A stretch of 64,000 nt of DNA from Terriglobia bacterium. Lineage in GTDB: Bacteria > Acidobacteriota > Terriglobia > Bryobacterales > UBA6623. The stretch is from NCBI GenBank assembly GCA_009838515.1, contig VXRL01000011.1, positions 1 to 64,000 on the forward strand, written 5' to 3'. The position numbers and the translations under genes are program-made. Below, piece by piece: positions 17,572-27,289 of the stretch. Each line of letters starts with the position of its first letter. Within the stretch, counting starts at the first letter, position 1. The notes under the pieces were generated by a model. The model was not told the DNA's origin, did no database searches, and saw only the letters and a program-made list of their open reading frames with translations.

Positions 17572-17971
17572 TGGTGGTCGACACTTCGGCATTGGTTGCC
17601 ATTCTCCGAAGCGAGCCCGAGTGCAGGGAAGTCGTTCTTGCGATTGAGCAAGCGGAACACCGGGCCCTGTCCGCGGTCTCATTCGTCGAGACCTCGATCG
17701 TCATCGGCTCCCGCTACGGGCCTGAAGGGTTGCGTGACCCCGACTTCTTTATCGGCAAGGCCGCATCGAGATCGTTTCGGTGGAGGAGGAACAGGCTCGG
17801 ATTGCCCGTCGAGCTTTCGTGCAATACGGCAAGGGGCACCATCCGGCACGGCTAAACCTCGGCGACTGCTTTGCCTACGCCCTTGCGAAGGTGCTGAACG
17901 AACCTTTGCTGTGCAAGGGCGGCGACTTCGTTCAAATGGATATCGCGGCCCATCTCGGATCGACCAGTTGA
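17571..17971 (+). pseudogene. vapC: VapC PIN-domain toxin, frameshifted
   Basis: A PIN-domain RNase toxin split over two frames. The first part (from ATG 17571) has MVVDTSALVAILRSEPE with the first catalytic Asp, and FVETSIVIGSRYG with the conserved Glu. After about residue 64 the frame turns into Arg-rich nonsense ending at 17855. The rest of the domain continues in another frame as IEIVSVEEEQARIARRAF, NLGDCFAYALAK (the later catalytic Asp) and GGDFVQMDI, stopping at 17971. A single-base deletion near 17758-17766 explains the change. Either the toxin is dead or the assembly has an error here. All catalytic residues are intact on either side of the break. Confidence 0.82.
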
Positions 17972-18082
17972 CTCGGCCAGCCGTAGCCACCATCGCGCAC
18001 GTCTGCATCGGATGTCTTGCAGTGCTTGTGCCAATTCCGGAACTGCTGGGAGTTATCCTAGGTCAGCGCAGGGGGGCGCACG

Positions 18083-20335
18083 ATGGTTGTTCGGTCAGTT
18101 TTCTTCGGCATTGCGTTCGGTGTTTTGGCACCGCTCGGGCTTTGGTCACAGACCGAAATCGCGCTCCAGCCGCTCGCCCAGCACACGCGTCGGCTCGAGC
18201 AAGCGTTGGTCTACCTGGGCCAGCCGCTTGAGGCCGACGCCGCCAAGGCGATTAGCATGGCGGTGGGGCTGACCGACGAGTCGGTAGCCGTTCGCGAGAT
18301 CCAGCGGGTCTTGGACGAGCTGGTCCTGGTCCATGTGGAAATCAACCCGGAGAGCCGGGTCAAGGTCCGGCAGGGTGCCGCAAAGGCGACGTTGGTCGAG
18401 CAGGGGACGCGGCTGTTTCTGGTCAAGGTGCACAACGACGCGGGCGTAACCGCACCGTTGCGCGTGTTCAGCCCCAACAGCGGACCTACCTCGTTGCGCT
18501 CCCGAGGGGAGCACGAGCCGGCAATGGAACTCGGCCAGCAGGAGGTGCGCGAGCGCTGGGCCGAGATCTCGATTTACTCCGACCCGCCAATGGCGCCGCG
18601 GTTGACGGGCCTGCCGATCGAATACGAGATCTTGCAGGTCTACAGCCGTGACCGCGGGCAGCGGTCAGCCAAGATCGCGATGGACGTAGGGCAGGGCAGC
18701 CAGGACATCGGCTTTCGCAACGACATCCTGATCGCGTTCGACATCGCTCCGAGTCGTTCGATCCCGCTGCGCGTGCGCAGCGAAACCGGCGAGTCCGGGG
18801 TGGCGTCGTTCCTCTTCAAGGACAGGCAGGGCAGGGTGTACCCCAATCCTTCGAAGCGCCTAGAGCCGGACTTTCCGTTCCAGCAGCACGTCTATCGCTT
18901 CGATGGAGAAGACATCCGACTGCCGGATGGCTACTACACCGTGGAGTATGGCGGTGGCCCCGAGTTCCGCGCGCGCACCAAGGAGTTTCCGGTCTCCGCT
19001 GCCCGTCCAGCGGAGATCTCGGTACAGCTCGAGCGCTGGATCGATCCGTCGAAGTACGGGTGGTGGTCCGGCGACCACCATGTCCACGCTTCGGGTTGCG
19101 CCCACTATAAGAACCCGACCGAAGGCGTCGGGCCGATGGCCATGCTGCGCCAGATTCTCGGCGAGAACCTCAACATCGGCGCGGTGCTGACTTGGGGGCC
19201 TTCGTGGTATTTCCAGAAGCAGTTCTTTTCGAGCATGGACCACCCTCTCTCACGCGACGAGCGCGTCATGCACTACGACGTTGAGGTTTCGGGGTTTCCT
19301 TCCAGCCATGCAGGGCACTTGGTGCTGCTCGGCCTGAGCGAAGACGATTACCCCGGCACTACGCGAATCGAGGAATGGCCTTCTTGGGACCTGCCGGTCT
19401 TGCAGTGGGCCAAGGCCCAGGGCGCTGTCACCGGTTTCTCGCATTCCGGCTGGGGCCTCCAGATCAGTGCCGAGGAGCTTCCGTCGCAGGAGATGCCCGG
19501 GTTCGATGGCATCGGCGCGAACGAGTACATCGTCGACGTGACGCACCCGAACACGATCGACTTTCTCTCCGCAGTGGACACCCCTTACTTCTGGGAGATG
19601 AACATCTGGTACCACGCGCTCAACGTGGGCTTCCGGACGCGCATCTCCGGCGAGACTGACTTTCCTTGCATTTATCAGGAGCGGGTTGGCCTTGGACGCA
19701 GCTACGTTAAGCTCGACGAACTCTCGTACGCCGGATGGGTTGAAGGCATCCGCCGCGGCGCCGCCTACGTCAGCGACGGCAAGAGCCACTTAATGGACCT
19801 TGAAGTGGGCGGTGTGGCCCTAGGATCGGGCGAGCCTGAGCTTGCTGTCCAAGCGACCGAACCAGTTACCGTACGGCTCAAGGCCGCGGCGATGCTAGGC
19901 CGGCATCCGGATCCTAGCTTTGACGGACTCGCGGCCGACGAGAAGCCGTACTGGGATGTCGAGCGAGCGCGTGTGCCCGGCACTCGCAATGTCCCGGTGG
20001 AATTGGTAGTGAACGGCCAGGTGGCCGAGCGGTCCGAGATATTCGCCGACGGGACGATCCACGACCTGGAATTCTCGCTCAAGCTGCCGCGCAGTGCATG
20101 GGTCGCAGCGCGAATCCCGATGTCATCGCACACCAATCCAATCTTCGTCTCGGTCGACGGCAAGCCAATCCGAGCGTCACGGCGTAGCGCCGAATGGTGC
20201 TTGGCCGCCGTCGATCAATGCTGGTCCCAGAAAGCGCCGCTCACGCGTGCCAGCGAGCGGGAAGAGGCGCTGGCGGCATACGACCACGCTCGGCGGACTT
20301 ACCGGCGCTTGATCGCGGAGTCTCCAGTTCCTTGA
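18083..20335 (+). CDS. CehA/McbA family metallohydrolase, exported
   Basis: A 750-residue protein with a signal peptide (FFGIAFGVLAPLGLWSQ), an N-terminal region of about 300 residues of beta-rich look, and a PHP/CehA-like metal-dependent hydrolase domain. Seen: YGWWSGDHHVHASGCAHY at about residue 340, the His cluster that binds metal in this group; VTGFSHSGWG; ANEYIVDVTHPNTIDF; and ETDFPCIYQERVG. The named family members CehA and McbA hydrolyse carbamates, but here the natural substrate is unknown and is more likely a polymer or glycoside fragment. It stands alone, with a 371-base gap after it. Confidence 0.82.
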   Translation: MVVRSVFFGIAFGVLAPLGLWSQTEIALQPLAQHTRRLEQALVYLGQPLEADAAKAISMAVGLTDESVAVREIQRVLDELVLVHVEINPESRVKVRQGAAKATLVEQGTRLFLVKVHNDAGVTAPLRVFSPNSGPTSLRSRGEHEPAMELGQQEVRERWAEISIYSDPPMAPRLTGLPIEYEILQVYSRDRGQRSAKIAMDVGQGSQDIGFRNDILIAFDIAPSRSIPLRVRSETGESGVASFLFKDRQGRVYPNPSKRLEPDFPFQQHVYRFDGEDIRLPDGYYTVEYGGGPEFRARTKEFPVSAARPAEISVQLERWIDPSKYGWWSGDHHVHASGCAHYKNPTEGVGPMAMLRQILGENLNIGAVLTWGPSWYFQKQFFSSMDHPLSRDERVMHYDVEVSGFPSSHAGHLVLLGLSEDDYPGTTRIEEWPSWDLPVLQWAKAQGAVTGFSHSGWGLQISAEELPSQEMPGFDGIGANEYIVDVTHPNTIDFLSAVDTPYFWEMNIWYHALNVGFRTRISGETDFPCIYQERVGLGRSYVKLDELSYAGWVEGIRRGAAYVSDGKSHLMDLEVGGVALGSGEPELAVQATEPVTVRLKAAAMLGRHPDPSFDGLAADEKPYWDVERARVPGTRNVPVELVVNGQVAERSEIFADGTIHDLEFSLKLPRSAWVAARIPMSSHTNPIFVSVDGKPIRASRRSAEWCLAAVDQCWSQKAPLTRASEREEALAAYDHARRTYRRLIAESPVP

Positions 20336-20706
20336 GGTCTTTCTCCAGCTCACGGCAACCCGCGGAATGTCTGTACAGCTCGAGATCTGGAGGCGGCCCG
20401 CGGCCAGCTATTGGGATTCTTGTTATAGCTTTCCTTAAGCAAGCAGTGCCTGAACGAGATGTCTAGGACAACGCGGAAATCGGTAAGGACGCATCCCGAG
20501 CGCTCACGGACGGGCGCGTCGTCGGCTCCCATCGCCGGAGAGAGGGGCGACCCGCAATGTGGCAAATCAGGTCCGAGCGGGCTTCGCTCACCTGGTCGCC
20601 GCTTGCTCGATCACTGTCGCGCAGCCGCATGCGCGGAAGCGTAGCGCGGCCACCGACAGGGCGATTGGGCCGGGCCATGATCACCTGTGGGCGGCGGGCG
20701 TGCTTC
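20336..20706. other. Gap between convergent genes, nothing recognised
   Basis: A 371-base gap between two converging genes. It should hold both transcription ends, but I see no clear hairpin followed by a T run. The open frames crossing it on both strands are Arg/Ser-rich and look like shadows. No repeats or RNA gene were recognised. Confidence 0.5.
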
Positions 20707-22146
20707 TCAGCGTCTATCCGAAGCGATCTCGTAGATTTCGGCCGTGCACTTCGTAAGCGCGTCCTTGAGTGCGGGATACGGCTCGCCAAAGCTGTCGAGC
20801 AGGCCGGAATGCTGGCGCTCCCGCTTGCCCGTCACCCGATTCGACGCGTCGATCAAGCCGCAATAGTGCCAGCCGACGAAGTCCGGCCGGGCGAACGCGC
20901 TCCGGAAGAACTCCGACGTCCAGACAGCGCGCTCCTCGATGCTATCGGCAACCGGCCCGTAGGGCCTTGGCATGGTCTCGGTGATCATGGTGAACGCCGA
21001 GTCCCCGTTGATCAGCGGCTTGTCAGCAAGCGTTGACCAACGGTCCAAGCCCGGCTTCTGCACTTCGTATCGCCCGTACATCTGGTAGAAGACGATGTCC
21101 GTGAAACGGCTTGTGACGGGCAAAACGGTATCTAGCGAATCGGTGTTGGCGTTGATCTTGTCCCCTACGAAGAGGTGATTTGGATCGTGGCGCATGATCG
21201 CATCCCGGGCCGTCTGGTAGTACTTCGCCACCACGCGCTTGAGGAACTCGATGTTGTCTCGAGTCTCGTTTCCGTTCGATAAGTCCGTTCGGGGACGCCA
21301 TTGTTCGGCGGATGCGAGTGCCCCGAACGAGTTGAATTGCGTGCCGTAAGCCGCATTGAAGTTGTTGATATCACCGCGGTAGAGACCGCTTACGGTCTCG
21401 ACGTAGGCGATCTTCCCAGGGTCTTGCGGCCCTAGGTTCCGGAGGCGACGCGGCCAGCCGATCCTAGCGGGCCGCCGCGCGCCGCCGATTACGTCCGGGC
21501 GCTCGCGGCAATCCTCTTCTGTCAGAAGCGGGCAGTCCGTCATGGCGTAGCCGAGGAGGAATCGGTCGTCTCTAGCTGGGGCGGCGAGTTCTCTTGCCAA
21601 CCGGTCGCAACGGCGGCCGAAGTCATCGTCGAAGACGTCCAGAAAATTGTCGTCGGGAATTTCCGTCCTCCAGTGGGGGATGTCCACAAAGCGGATCGGC
21701 TGCATGTACGGTATGGCGGGTCTCGGGTTGTTCAAAACCGGCAGGCCCGTGTGGACTCCAGCGGTATTGAATCCGTACTCTCGGCACGTCTCAAGAAACC
21801 AAGCCCTCAACGCCGTGCGAAACTCGGGCCCCTCCAGCTTGCTCAGTCCCAGCCGGGCTGCCCACGCATCACGGTTGAATTCCTGGTTCCACCAATTCGA
21901 ATGCAAGTGGTTGATTCCGAAGCTAAGAAAAGCATTGCCTTCAGGGGTTACAAGCCACCACCGGTCGTCCTTCTCGACACGGAAGAATCCGGTGGCTTGG
22001 AAGCGCTTGCCTGGCCATCCACCGAAGCGGTCCCGGCTGTCGGCAGTAGCCGTGCCTCCCGCCACCGTGCGCTCGACGAACGGATCGAACGCGAGTGGCG
22101 TGAGGGCGTTGCGAATGAACTGGCGCCGGTTCAATGCGCCTGACAT
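20707..22146 (-). CDS. Agarase/beta-galactosidase-like glycoside hydrolase, exported
   Basis: A 479-residue exported TIM-barrel-like glycosidase. Seen: a Tat-like start (LNRRQFIRNALTPLAF); then GGWPGKRFQATGFFRVEKDD, WWLVTPEGNAFLSFGINHLH, TCREYGFNTAGVHTG, FLLGYAMTDCP, a second-half INGDSAFTMI and WTSEFFRSAFARPDFVGWHYC. The first segments resemble agarase-type (GH50-like) proteins from marine bacteria. I cannot assign the exact family or the two acid residues with certainty. The ATG at 22146 (MSGALNRRQF) fits the signal peptide; the frame runs on to 22242. A sulfatase and galactose-related enzymes elsewhere in the window fit degradation of a sulfated galactan, but this is inference. Confidence 0.75.
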   Translation of the reverse strand: MSGALNRRQFIRNALTPLAFDPFVERTVAGGTATADSRDRFGGWPGKRFQATGFFRVEKDDRWWLVTPEGNAFLSFGINHLHSNWWNQEFNRDAWAARLGLSKLEGPEFRTALRAWFLETCREYGFNTAGVHTGLPVLNNPRPAIPYMQPIRFVDIPHWRTEIPDDNFLDVFDDDFGRRCDRLARELAAPARDDRFLLGYAMTDCPLLTEEDCRERPDVIGGARRPARIGWPRRLRNLGPQDPGKIAYVETVSGLYRGDINNFNAAYGTQFNSFGALASAEQWRPRTDLSNGNETRDNIEFLKRVVAKYYQTARDAIMRHDPNHLFVGDKINANTDSLDTVLPVTSRFTDIVFYQMYGRYEVQKPGLDRWSTLADKPLINGDSAFTMITETMPRPYGPVADSIEERAVWTSEFFRSAFARPDFVGWHYCGLIDASNRVTGKRERQHSGLLDSFGEPYPALKDALTKCTAEIYEIASDRR

Positions 22147-22326
22147 TCTCGCAGGGAAGCCAGTTATTCCACAAACCAGAAGTGTTGCGGAACAGGAACG
22201 CCGGAGGCCTGAATGCGGGAGGACGGCTGGGGCGCATACCACCGCGCTTGGCTCACCGACCGATGCCTGATTGCGGAATCCCCCGTCTGCTGAGGTCTTG
22301 CTGCGAAGCTGTTGCTGGGATTCGGC

Positions 22327-23085
22327 TTAACGGGCAGTCGCTCCCCCGTCAATGACCATCGTTTGGCCAGTGACCCACGTAGACTCATCCGATGCCAAGT
22401 ACAGTGCGATGCCGCCAATGTCGCTGGTTTCTCCGAGCCGCTGGATCGGCTGATTCGGCGGGTACGGGGCGTCTTCGTCCAGGTTCTTCCAAAAGTACGA
22501 GCTGAAGTCGGTACGCACCAAGCCCGGCGCGATGGCGTTGACGCGCACTCCGCGCGGCCCCCATTCGTTGGCCCAGGTGCGGGTCATCATGATCAGGCCC
22601 GATTTGGTGAGGCTGTACAACAATCCCTCCCTCTGGGGCCGCAGGCCCGCGATGGAAGCCACGTTGATGACCGACCCGCCCCCCTTTTCCATCATCTTGG
22701 GCACGACCAAGCGCAGGAAGCGCACTGCCGACAGGACATTGATCTCGACCATCTTGAGCACTGCAGCGTCGGTCACGTCGAGCGACGGGCCTTGTTCGAG
22801 GTTGGTCGCTCCGTTATTGACCATGACATCGACCGTGCCGAACCGCTTCTCGGTGGCTGCGACTGCGGCTTCGATCTGATCCGCCTTGCCGATGTTGCAG
22901 GGCACTACGTCGATGCGGCCCGGAAGCGACGAGAACTCCTCCGCGGTCTGTTGGAGATTCTCCAGCTTGCGGCTGGCGATCATCACGTCGGCGCCTGCTT
23001 CGACGAAGCGTCGCGCGATCTCCTTGCCGATTCCCCGGCCGCCGCCGGTGACTAAAGCAACTTTGCCTTCTAGGCTGAAACCCAT
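22327..23085 (-). CDS. Short-chain dehydrogenase/reductase (SDR)
   Basis: A 252-residue classical SDR using NAD(P)H. Seen: the cofactor motif [16 protein letters not shown] in place of the usual NNAG, catalytic Ser in [15 protein letters not shown] (Tyr-x-x-x-Lys) and the C-terminal [12 protein letters not shown]. The substrate is not evident; the nearest relatives in my memory are 3-oxoacyl-ACP reductase-like and gluconate 5-dehydrogenase-like enzymes. It is divergent from the phosphotransferase gene at 23238, with 150 bases between, so they may share a regulatory region. Confidence 0.9.
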   Translation of the reverse strand: MGFSLEGKVALVTGGGRGIGKEIARRFVEAGADVMIASRKLENLQQTAEEFSSLPGRIDVVPCNIGKADQIEAAVAATEKRFGTVDVMVNNGATNLEQGPSLDVTDAAVLKMVEINVLSAVRFLRLVVPKMMEKGGGSVINVASIAGLRPQREGLLYSLTKSGLIMMTRTWANEWGPRGVRVNAIAPGLVRTDFSSYFWKNLDEDAPYPPNQPIQRLGETSDIGGIALYLASDESTWVTGQTMVIDGGATAR

Positions 23086-23237
23086 ATTCTCGCGAGCCTC
23101 CTTTGCTGGGAATCCAACACAGTATCACGCATGGGCACCTTGCTGCGCACAGCCGGGGCAGCTCGCGTGCGGCCACTTGCAGCGTGGCCTGGGATCTCCC
23201 CTTTCGCTACAATCGCTGAACCGCGCAAGCCGCCGTG

Positions 23238-24311
23238 ATGAGCCCGGAACCGATTACCACCCCGGTCCGCGAGGCCCACCGCTTCGACGAGCGGTCGCTT
23301 GAGGACTACCTAGCCGCCCACTTGGACGGCTTCGAGCGTCCATGCGTGATCCGCCAGTTCGAGGGCGGCCAGTCCAATCCCACGTTCTTGCTCGTAGCAA
23401 ACCACAGGCGCTTCGTCCTGCGGAAGAAGCCGCCCGGCCAGCTGCTGCCTTCCGCTCATGCTGTCGAGCGCGAATTCCGCGTCATGCAGGCCTTGGCCGA
23501 CTCAGCGGTTCCGGTTTGCTCGATGTTGCTGATCTGCGAGGACAGCGACATCATCGGGACACCATTCATCGTGATGGAGCACGTGCCCGGCCGCGTCTTC
23601 CACGACCCGACGCTGCCTGGCCTGTCGCGGAGCGATCGATCAGCGGTGTACGCGCATTCCTGCGAGGTGTTGGCCGCCCTGCACGCGGTGCAGCCGGCCG
23701 ATGTCGGCCTTGAGCGCTTCGGGAAGCCGGGCAACTACTACGCCAGACAGATCAGTCGCTGGTCACGCCAGTACCAAGCCTCCGAGACCGAGACGATCCC
23801 GGCCATGGACCACTTGGCCGACTGGTTGCCCCGGAGCATTCCGGACTTCGAGGAAACCCGGATCGTTCATGGGGACTACCGGCTGGGAAACATGATTCTG
23901 CACCCTACCGAGCCTCGCATCGTAGCGGTGCTGGATTGGGAACTGTCCACGCTCGGCGACCCGCTCGCAGACTTGGCCTACAACTTGATGACCTATTACC
24001 TCCCCAGTCGTCGCCACCATACCTTGAAGGCCAACGTGCCCCGTCAGACTGGAATCCCATCCCACGAAGAACAACTAGAGCGATATTGCGAGCTTAGCGG
24101 GCGTGACGCGAAGAAACACTGGAACTTCTACTTGGCATTCTCGATGTACCGGTCCGCAGCGATCGGCCAGGGCGTTTACAAGCGAGGCCTGGATGGCAAC
24201 GCTAGTTCGGCCACTGCGCTGGAGCTGGGGCGCGAGGTGGCCTCCACAGCCGAGATCGCGTGGTCAGTCGCGTGTAACGAGCATCCAGTCGGAGTGCAAG
24301 CCGCGGGCTGA
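23238..24311 (+). CDS. Phosphotransferase family protein (ACAD10/APH-like)
   Basis: A 357-residue aminoglycoside-phosphotransferase-fold kinase of the ACAD10 group, which is linked in other organisms to hydroxy-fatty-acid or acyl-CoA metabolism. Seen: ATP-binding part RFVLRKKPPGQLLPSAH, IVMEHVPGRVFHDP, the catalytic loop IVHGDYRLGNMILHP and metal-binding VAVLDWELSTLGDPLADLAY. All kinase residues are present. A GTG at 23235 directly precedes the ATG and could be the start. It is divergent from an SDR gene, an arrangement that fits lipid or alcohol oxidation. Confidence 0.88.
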   Translation: MSPEPITTPVREAHRFDERSLEDYLAAHLDGFERPCVIRQFEGGQSNPTFLLVANHRRFVLRKKPPGQLLPSAHAVEREFRVMQALADSAVPVCSMLLICEDSDIIGTPFIVMEHVPGRVFHDPTLPGLSRSDRSAVYAHSCEVLAALHAVQPADVGLERFGKPGNYYARQISRWSRQYQASETETIPAMDHLADWLPRSIPDFEETRIVHGDYRLGNMILHPTEPRIVAVLDWELSTLGDPLADLAYNLMTYYLPSRRHHTLKANVPRQTGIPSHEEQLERYCELSGRDAKKHWNFYLAFSMYRSAAIGQGVYKRGLDGNASSATALELGREVASTAEIAWSVACNEHPVGVQAAG

Positions 24312-24414
24312 CCGGCCCTCGCGCCGCGGCCCTCCTGCGCCTGTCCGAGCGCGCCGCCCCTGAGGCCGGATCTCGTCGCTGCCGGCCAAGCAGCGCGGGA
24401 TGTCTGCGCTCGTC

Positions 24415-25395
24415 CTACATCCGGCCATCCGCGTCGATGTGATACACCGGTGCGTCGCGTCCAAAGTCCTCGGGCACGCCGTGCGTCGCCATGTCGATCC
24501 AAGCTCCGTCGAAGTGTTTCCAAGCGGCTTCCTCGGGCTCGTCGGTATGGCTCACTGGCAGCGAAAGGGTCTCGCACGGACACCTTAGGTGGGAGATGAT
24601 TGCAAGCACCGTCTCGGGCGGCACGATGATGTCCCGGCGGCCGTATCCGGCCAACGTGGGGCACTCAATGAGCGGTGCGAAGTTCATCGAATCGAAGTAG
24701 CTGAGAGTGTGCATGACGCGGTCCCGGTCATGGGGCCGGGCCTCGAGATAGCGGCGGACCTCGACGGCACTGCCATGGACCACTAGCTTGAGACGCCCCT
24801 CATGCCATCCGAACGTTGGCACACCGATGGCTAGGACGTTCGCCGCGCGCGTGACCGCCTGGGACATCAGCGCCAAGGCCCCCGAGAAGCTGAAGCCGTG
24901 GAAGACCGTCCGCCGGGTTCTGTCGCCGAACATCTCCGCGCCAACCTGGCTCGCCCGGATATAGTCGCAGACCGCTCCGCGCAGTACGTACTGGCGGGTG
25001 TCGTCGATCCCGGTCAGCATCCAGCCCCAATCGGAGCGGTTCGGCAGGGCAGCCAGCGACTCGCCGAAGCCCCGGACATCAAACCCCACGACATTGAAGC
25101 CGCTGCGCGCCCACAGCCATTGCTCCGCGACCCGCCCGCCGTAGCCGTGGGCGTGGATCACCAGCGGGCGCGCGGCGTCGTCTCTCCAGGAGATCGAGTA
25201 GCCCCGCAACTTGACCCGTCCAAGCGATGAGAAGCGTAGCTTGTGACCCTGCAGCTGGCGGTAGACCGGATAGCTGAACGACTCGGCTTCGATGTCTGCA
25301 GGCGTCGCCCGCAATTCGTCCAAAGCTTCGCCCCAGAAGTCGCCGAACCCTACCGGGGTGGTCAGCGCCGGGCGTGCTGGGGGTTGCGTGTCCAT
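24415..25395 (-). CDS. Alpha/beta hydrolase, acetylxylan-esterase (AXE1) family
   Basis: A 326-residue alpha/beta hydrolase resembling cephalosporin-C deacetylase/acetylxylan esterase. Seen: FGDFWGEALDELRA at the N terminus as in AXE1 proteins, IHAHGYGGR at the oxyanion region, FDVRGFGES, nucleophile Ser169 in HGFSFSGAL, Asp in GYGRRDIIVPPET and His in PVSHTDEPEE. The nucleophile elbow has Ser where most family members have Gly, a mild change. No signal peptide. It stands alone. Confidence 0.85.
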   Translation of the reverse strand: MDTQPPARPALTTPVGFGDFWGEALDELRATPADIEAESFSYPVYRQLQGHKLRFSSLGRVKLRGYSISWRDDAARPLVIHAHGYGGRVAEQWLWARSGFNVVGFDVRGFGESLAALPNRSDWGWMLTGIDDTRQYVLRGAVCDYIRASQVGAEMFGDRTRRTVFHGFSFSGALALMSQAVTRAANVLAIGVPTFGWHEGRLKLVVHGSAVEVRRYLEARPHDRDRVMHTLSYFDSMNFAPLIECPTLAGYGRRDIIVPPETVLAIISHLRCPCETLSLPVSHTDEPEEAAWKHFDGAWIDMATHGVPEDFGRDAPVYHIDADGRM

Positions 25396-25564
25396 GCGAG
25401 CGGACTCACCCGGAAATCCGGTTGGCGGGCCATGATCGTCAAAGATTCATTTGATCGGCCCCATAACGGGAGGCCCAATTCCCCTGCAATGCTAGCATTC
25501 TGGTGCGTCAGGGCGGCCCGGGCTAGCCGCGCACCCCATCGCCAGGGGCGGGACGCAAGCGCTC

Positions 25565-27049
25565 ATGCAGGCACCGCTCGACTTGCTGCGGGACTCGGCT
25601 TTCTTCGACGTGTTCGAGGACGAGGATCTGGTGGCGCTCGCCAGCGAAGCCAAGCGCATGAACTTCCGCAAGGGTGACCGCATCGTGGAGGAGGGAGAAC
25701 CCTCGGAGCGCCTCTATATCTTGGTTTCCGGGACCGTCGAGCTCTCGCTGCTCGCACAGCACAGCCCGGACGAGATGGATCCTCGTCTCGACGCGTCCCA
25801 TGAGAGCATCACGATCCACCGGATCAACGAGCCAGGGGCGCTGATCGGGTGGTCCGCTATGGTTGAGCCCTACCGCTGCCGCGCGACCGCCACCGCCCTC
25901 GAGATAACCCGAGTAGTAGCGTTCGACCGCGAACTTGTCGAGGCGCAATGCCAGCAGCGGCCTGGCTTCGGAATCGTCTTCATCAGACGCATCCTGTGGG
26001 CCTTGGGGGACCGGCTCGGCAGCAGCCGAGCGCAGCTAGCCTCGCGGAAGCACTCGCCGGAAGCCGACCAAGTCCGCCTGTTGCTGGCGAAGCGGGGCGG
26101 AATGCTCGGCGTGAACTCGCCGCTGTACAAGATCCCGATCTACCTGGAGAGTCGGCTCACGGCCCCAGACGCCTTCGAGATCCTAGACGGCCTGGCGCGA
26201 GCGGACGACGGCGCGGAGCGGGAACTGGCTCTCGAGTGCCGGCGGCTGGCCGCAGGGGCACAGCGCGAGGCCCAAGTCTTTCGCCAGTTGCAGAGAATCT
26301 ACGATACGGTAGCGCAGGCGCCGGAAACCAACACTTCCGAAGAGGTCCGGCAAATCTGCTGCGACGAGTTCCGCAAGCTGTACAACTTCACCGACTACCG
26401 AATCGAGGGCTGGGAGAACCTGCCTGCGGATGCCGGGTTTGTGGTGGTGATGAATCACCTGTCGAATCACCCGGAGAACACGTTGCCCAACGAGTTCCAA
26501 CTCACGTTGGACACGCACTTCGTCAGCGCGATGATCTTGTACGAGCGCTACAGCGCGGCACCAGTGCGAGTAGTGCGCCAGTCCGAGCCCGATGAGGAAG
26601 GGCACAGGAGGTACTTCGACCGGTTGGGCTACATCACGGTGACTTCCGGGTCAGTGTCTGCGACCGCTGAGCAGACACGTGACGACTTGCGGCGGGTGCG
26701 CGAGCGGTTCCTCGAGGATGCTCGGGATGTCCTTGCCGCCGGGCGGAATCTTGTGATCTGCCCCGAAGGCGGTTCGACCAAGACCGAGTCGTCGCCGATG
26801 CCGTTCCGGGCGGGGGCCTTCAGGGTGGTGCGCAGTACCGAACCAGAACCGCTGATGGTCCCCATTGCGGTGGCCAACTTTGACAAGCAGATCGCTAGGA
26901 CTCGCCTGGCGGCGAAGATCTTCCCCCCGGTCCGACTCTCGGATTCTGTGTCGCCAACCGCTGCCGACGCAGTGCTCTATGAGTTCATCAACCGGTTCAG
27001 GGATCGGTACCGGGGCTTCGTGCGCCAGGCCGCCGAACTCGCTGCGTAG
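25565..27049 (+). CDS. Cyclic-nucleotide-binding domain fused to PlsC-like acyltransferase
   Basis: A 494-residue two-domain protein. Residues about 1-130 form a CRP-type cNMP-binding domain (FRKGDRIVEEGEPSERLYIL, then GALIGWSAMVEPYRCRATAT with a candidate phosphate-binding Arg). Residues about 270-494 look like a glycerol-phosphate acyltransferase: VVVMNHLSNHPEN in motif I, VICPEGGSTK in the motif III position and FRAGAF after it. The classical motif I is NH-x4-D; here the fifth residue after His298 is Pro303, so the Asp is missing and a second His and a Glu follow. EGGST replaces the usual EGTRS. The acyl acceptor is unknown. The domain order suggests an acyltransferase gated by a nucleotide. 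It stands alone, with a clear ATG. Confidence 0.8.
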   Translation: MQAPLDLLRDSAFFDVFEDEDLVALASEAKRMNFRKGDRIVEEGEPSERLYILVSGTVELSLLAQHSPDEMDPRLDASHESITIHRINEPGALIGWSAMVEPYRCRATATALEITRVVAFDRELVEAQCQQRPGFGIVFIRRILWALGDRLGSSRAQLASRKHSPEADQVRLLLAKRGGMLGVNSPLYKIPIYLESRLTAPDAFEILDGLARADDGAERELALECRRLAAGAQREAQVFRQLQRIYDTVAQAPETNTSEEVRQICCDEFRKLYNFTDYRIEGWENLPADAGFVVVMNHLSNHPENTLPNEFQLTLDTHFVSAMILYERYSAAPVRVVRQSEPDEEGHRRYFDRLGYITVTSGSVSATAEQTRDDLRRVRERFLEDARDVLAAGRNLVICPEGGSTKTESSPMPFRAGAFRVVRSTEPEPLMVPIAVANFDKQIARTRLAAKIFPPVRLSDSVSPTAADAVLYEFINRFRDRYRGFVRQAAELAA

Positions 27050-27289
27050 TTCTGCGACAGCGCGGATCCGACCGCTCGCGCACCCGCTCGTCCTACCCCA
27101 GCCGCTCGCCGCGAATCGATCTGCGCAATTCCTCTCCCGCAGCTTGTGCGCCATGCGCCGCACGCCCCGCCGTTCGGGCGGTGATGTTCTCTCGCGGCGA
27201 GGCCAGCCTCTCGCAGTTGCTGCGACACTGCCGAGCTGATCGCAAGACCCAGTCCTAGGGCGTTCTGGCATAGACTCAAGGGAGCGGAC

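Noticed and set aside
20463-20789. Minus-strand frame in the 20.3-20.7 kb gap
   Set aside because: Arg/Ser-rich, overlaps the glycosidase end, no domain.
22312-23055. 247-residue plus-strand frame
   Set aside because: Shadow of the SDR gene on the minus strand, where cofactor and catalytic motifs are clear.
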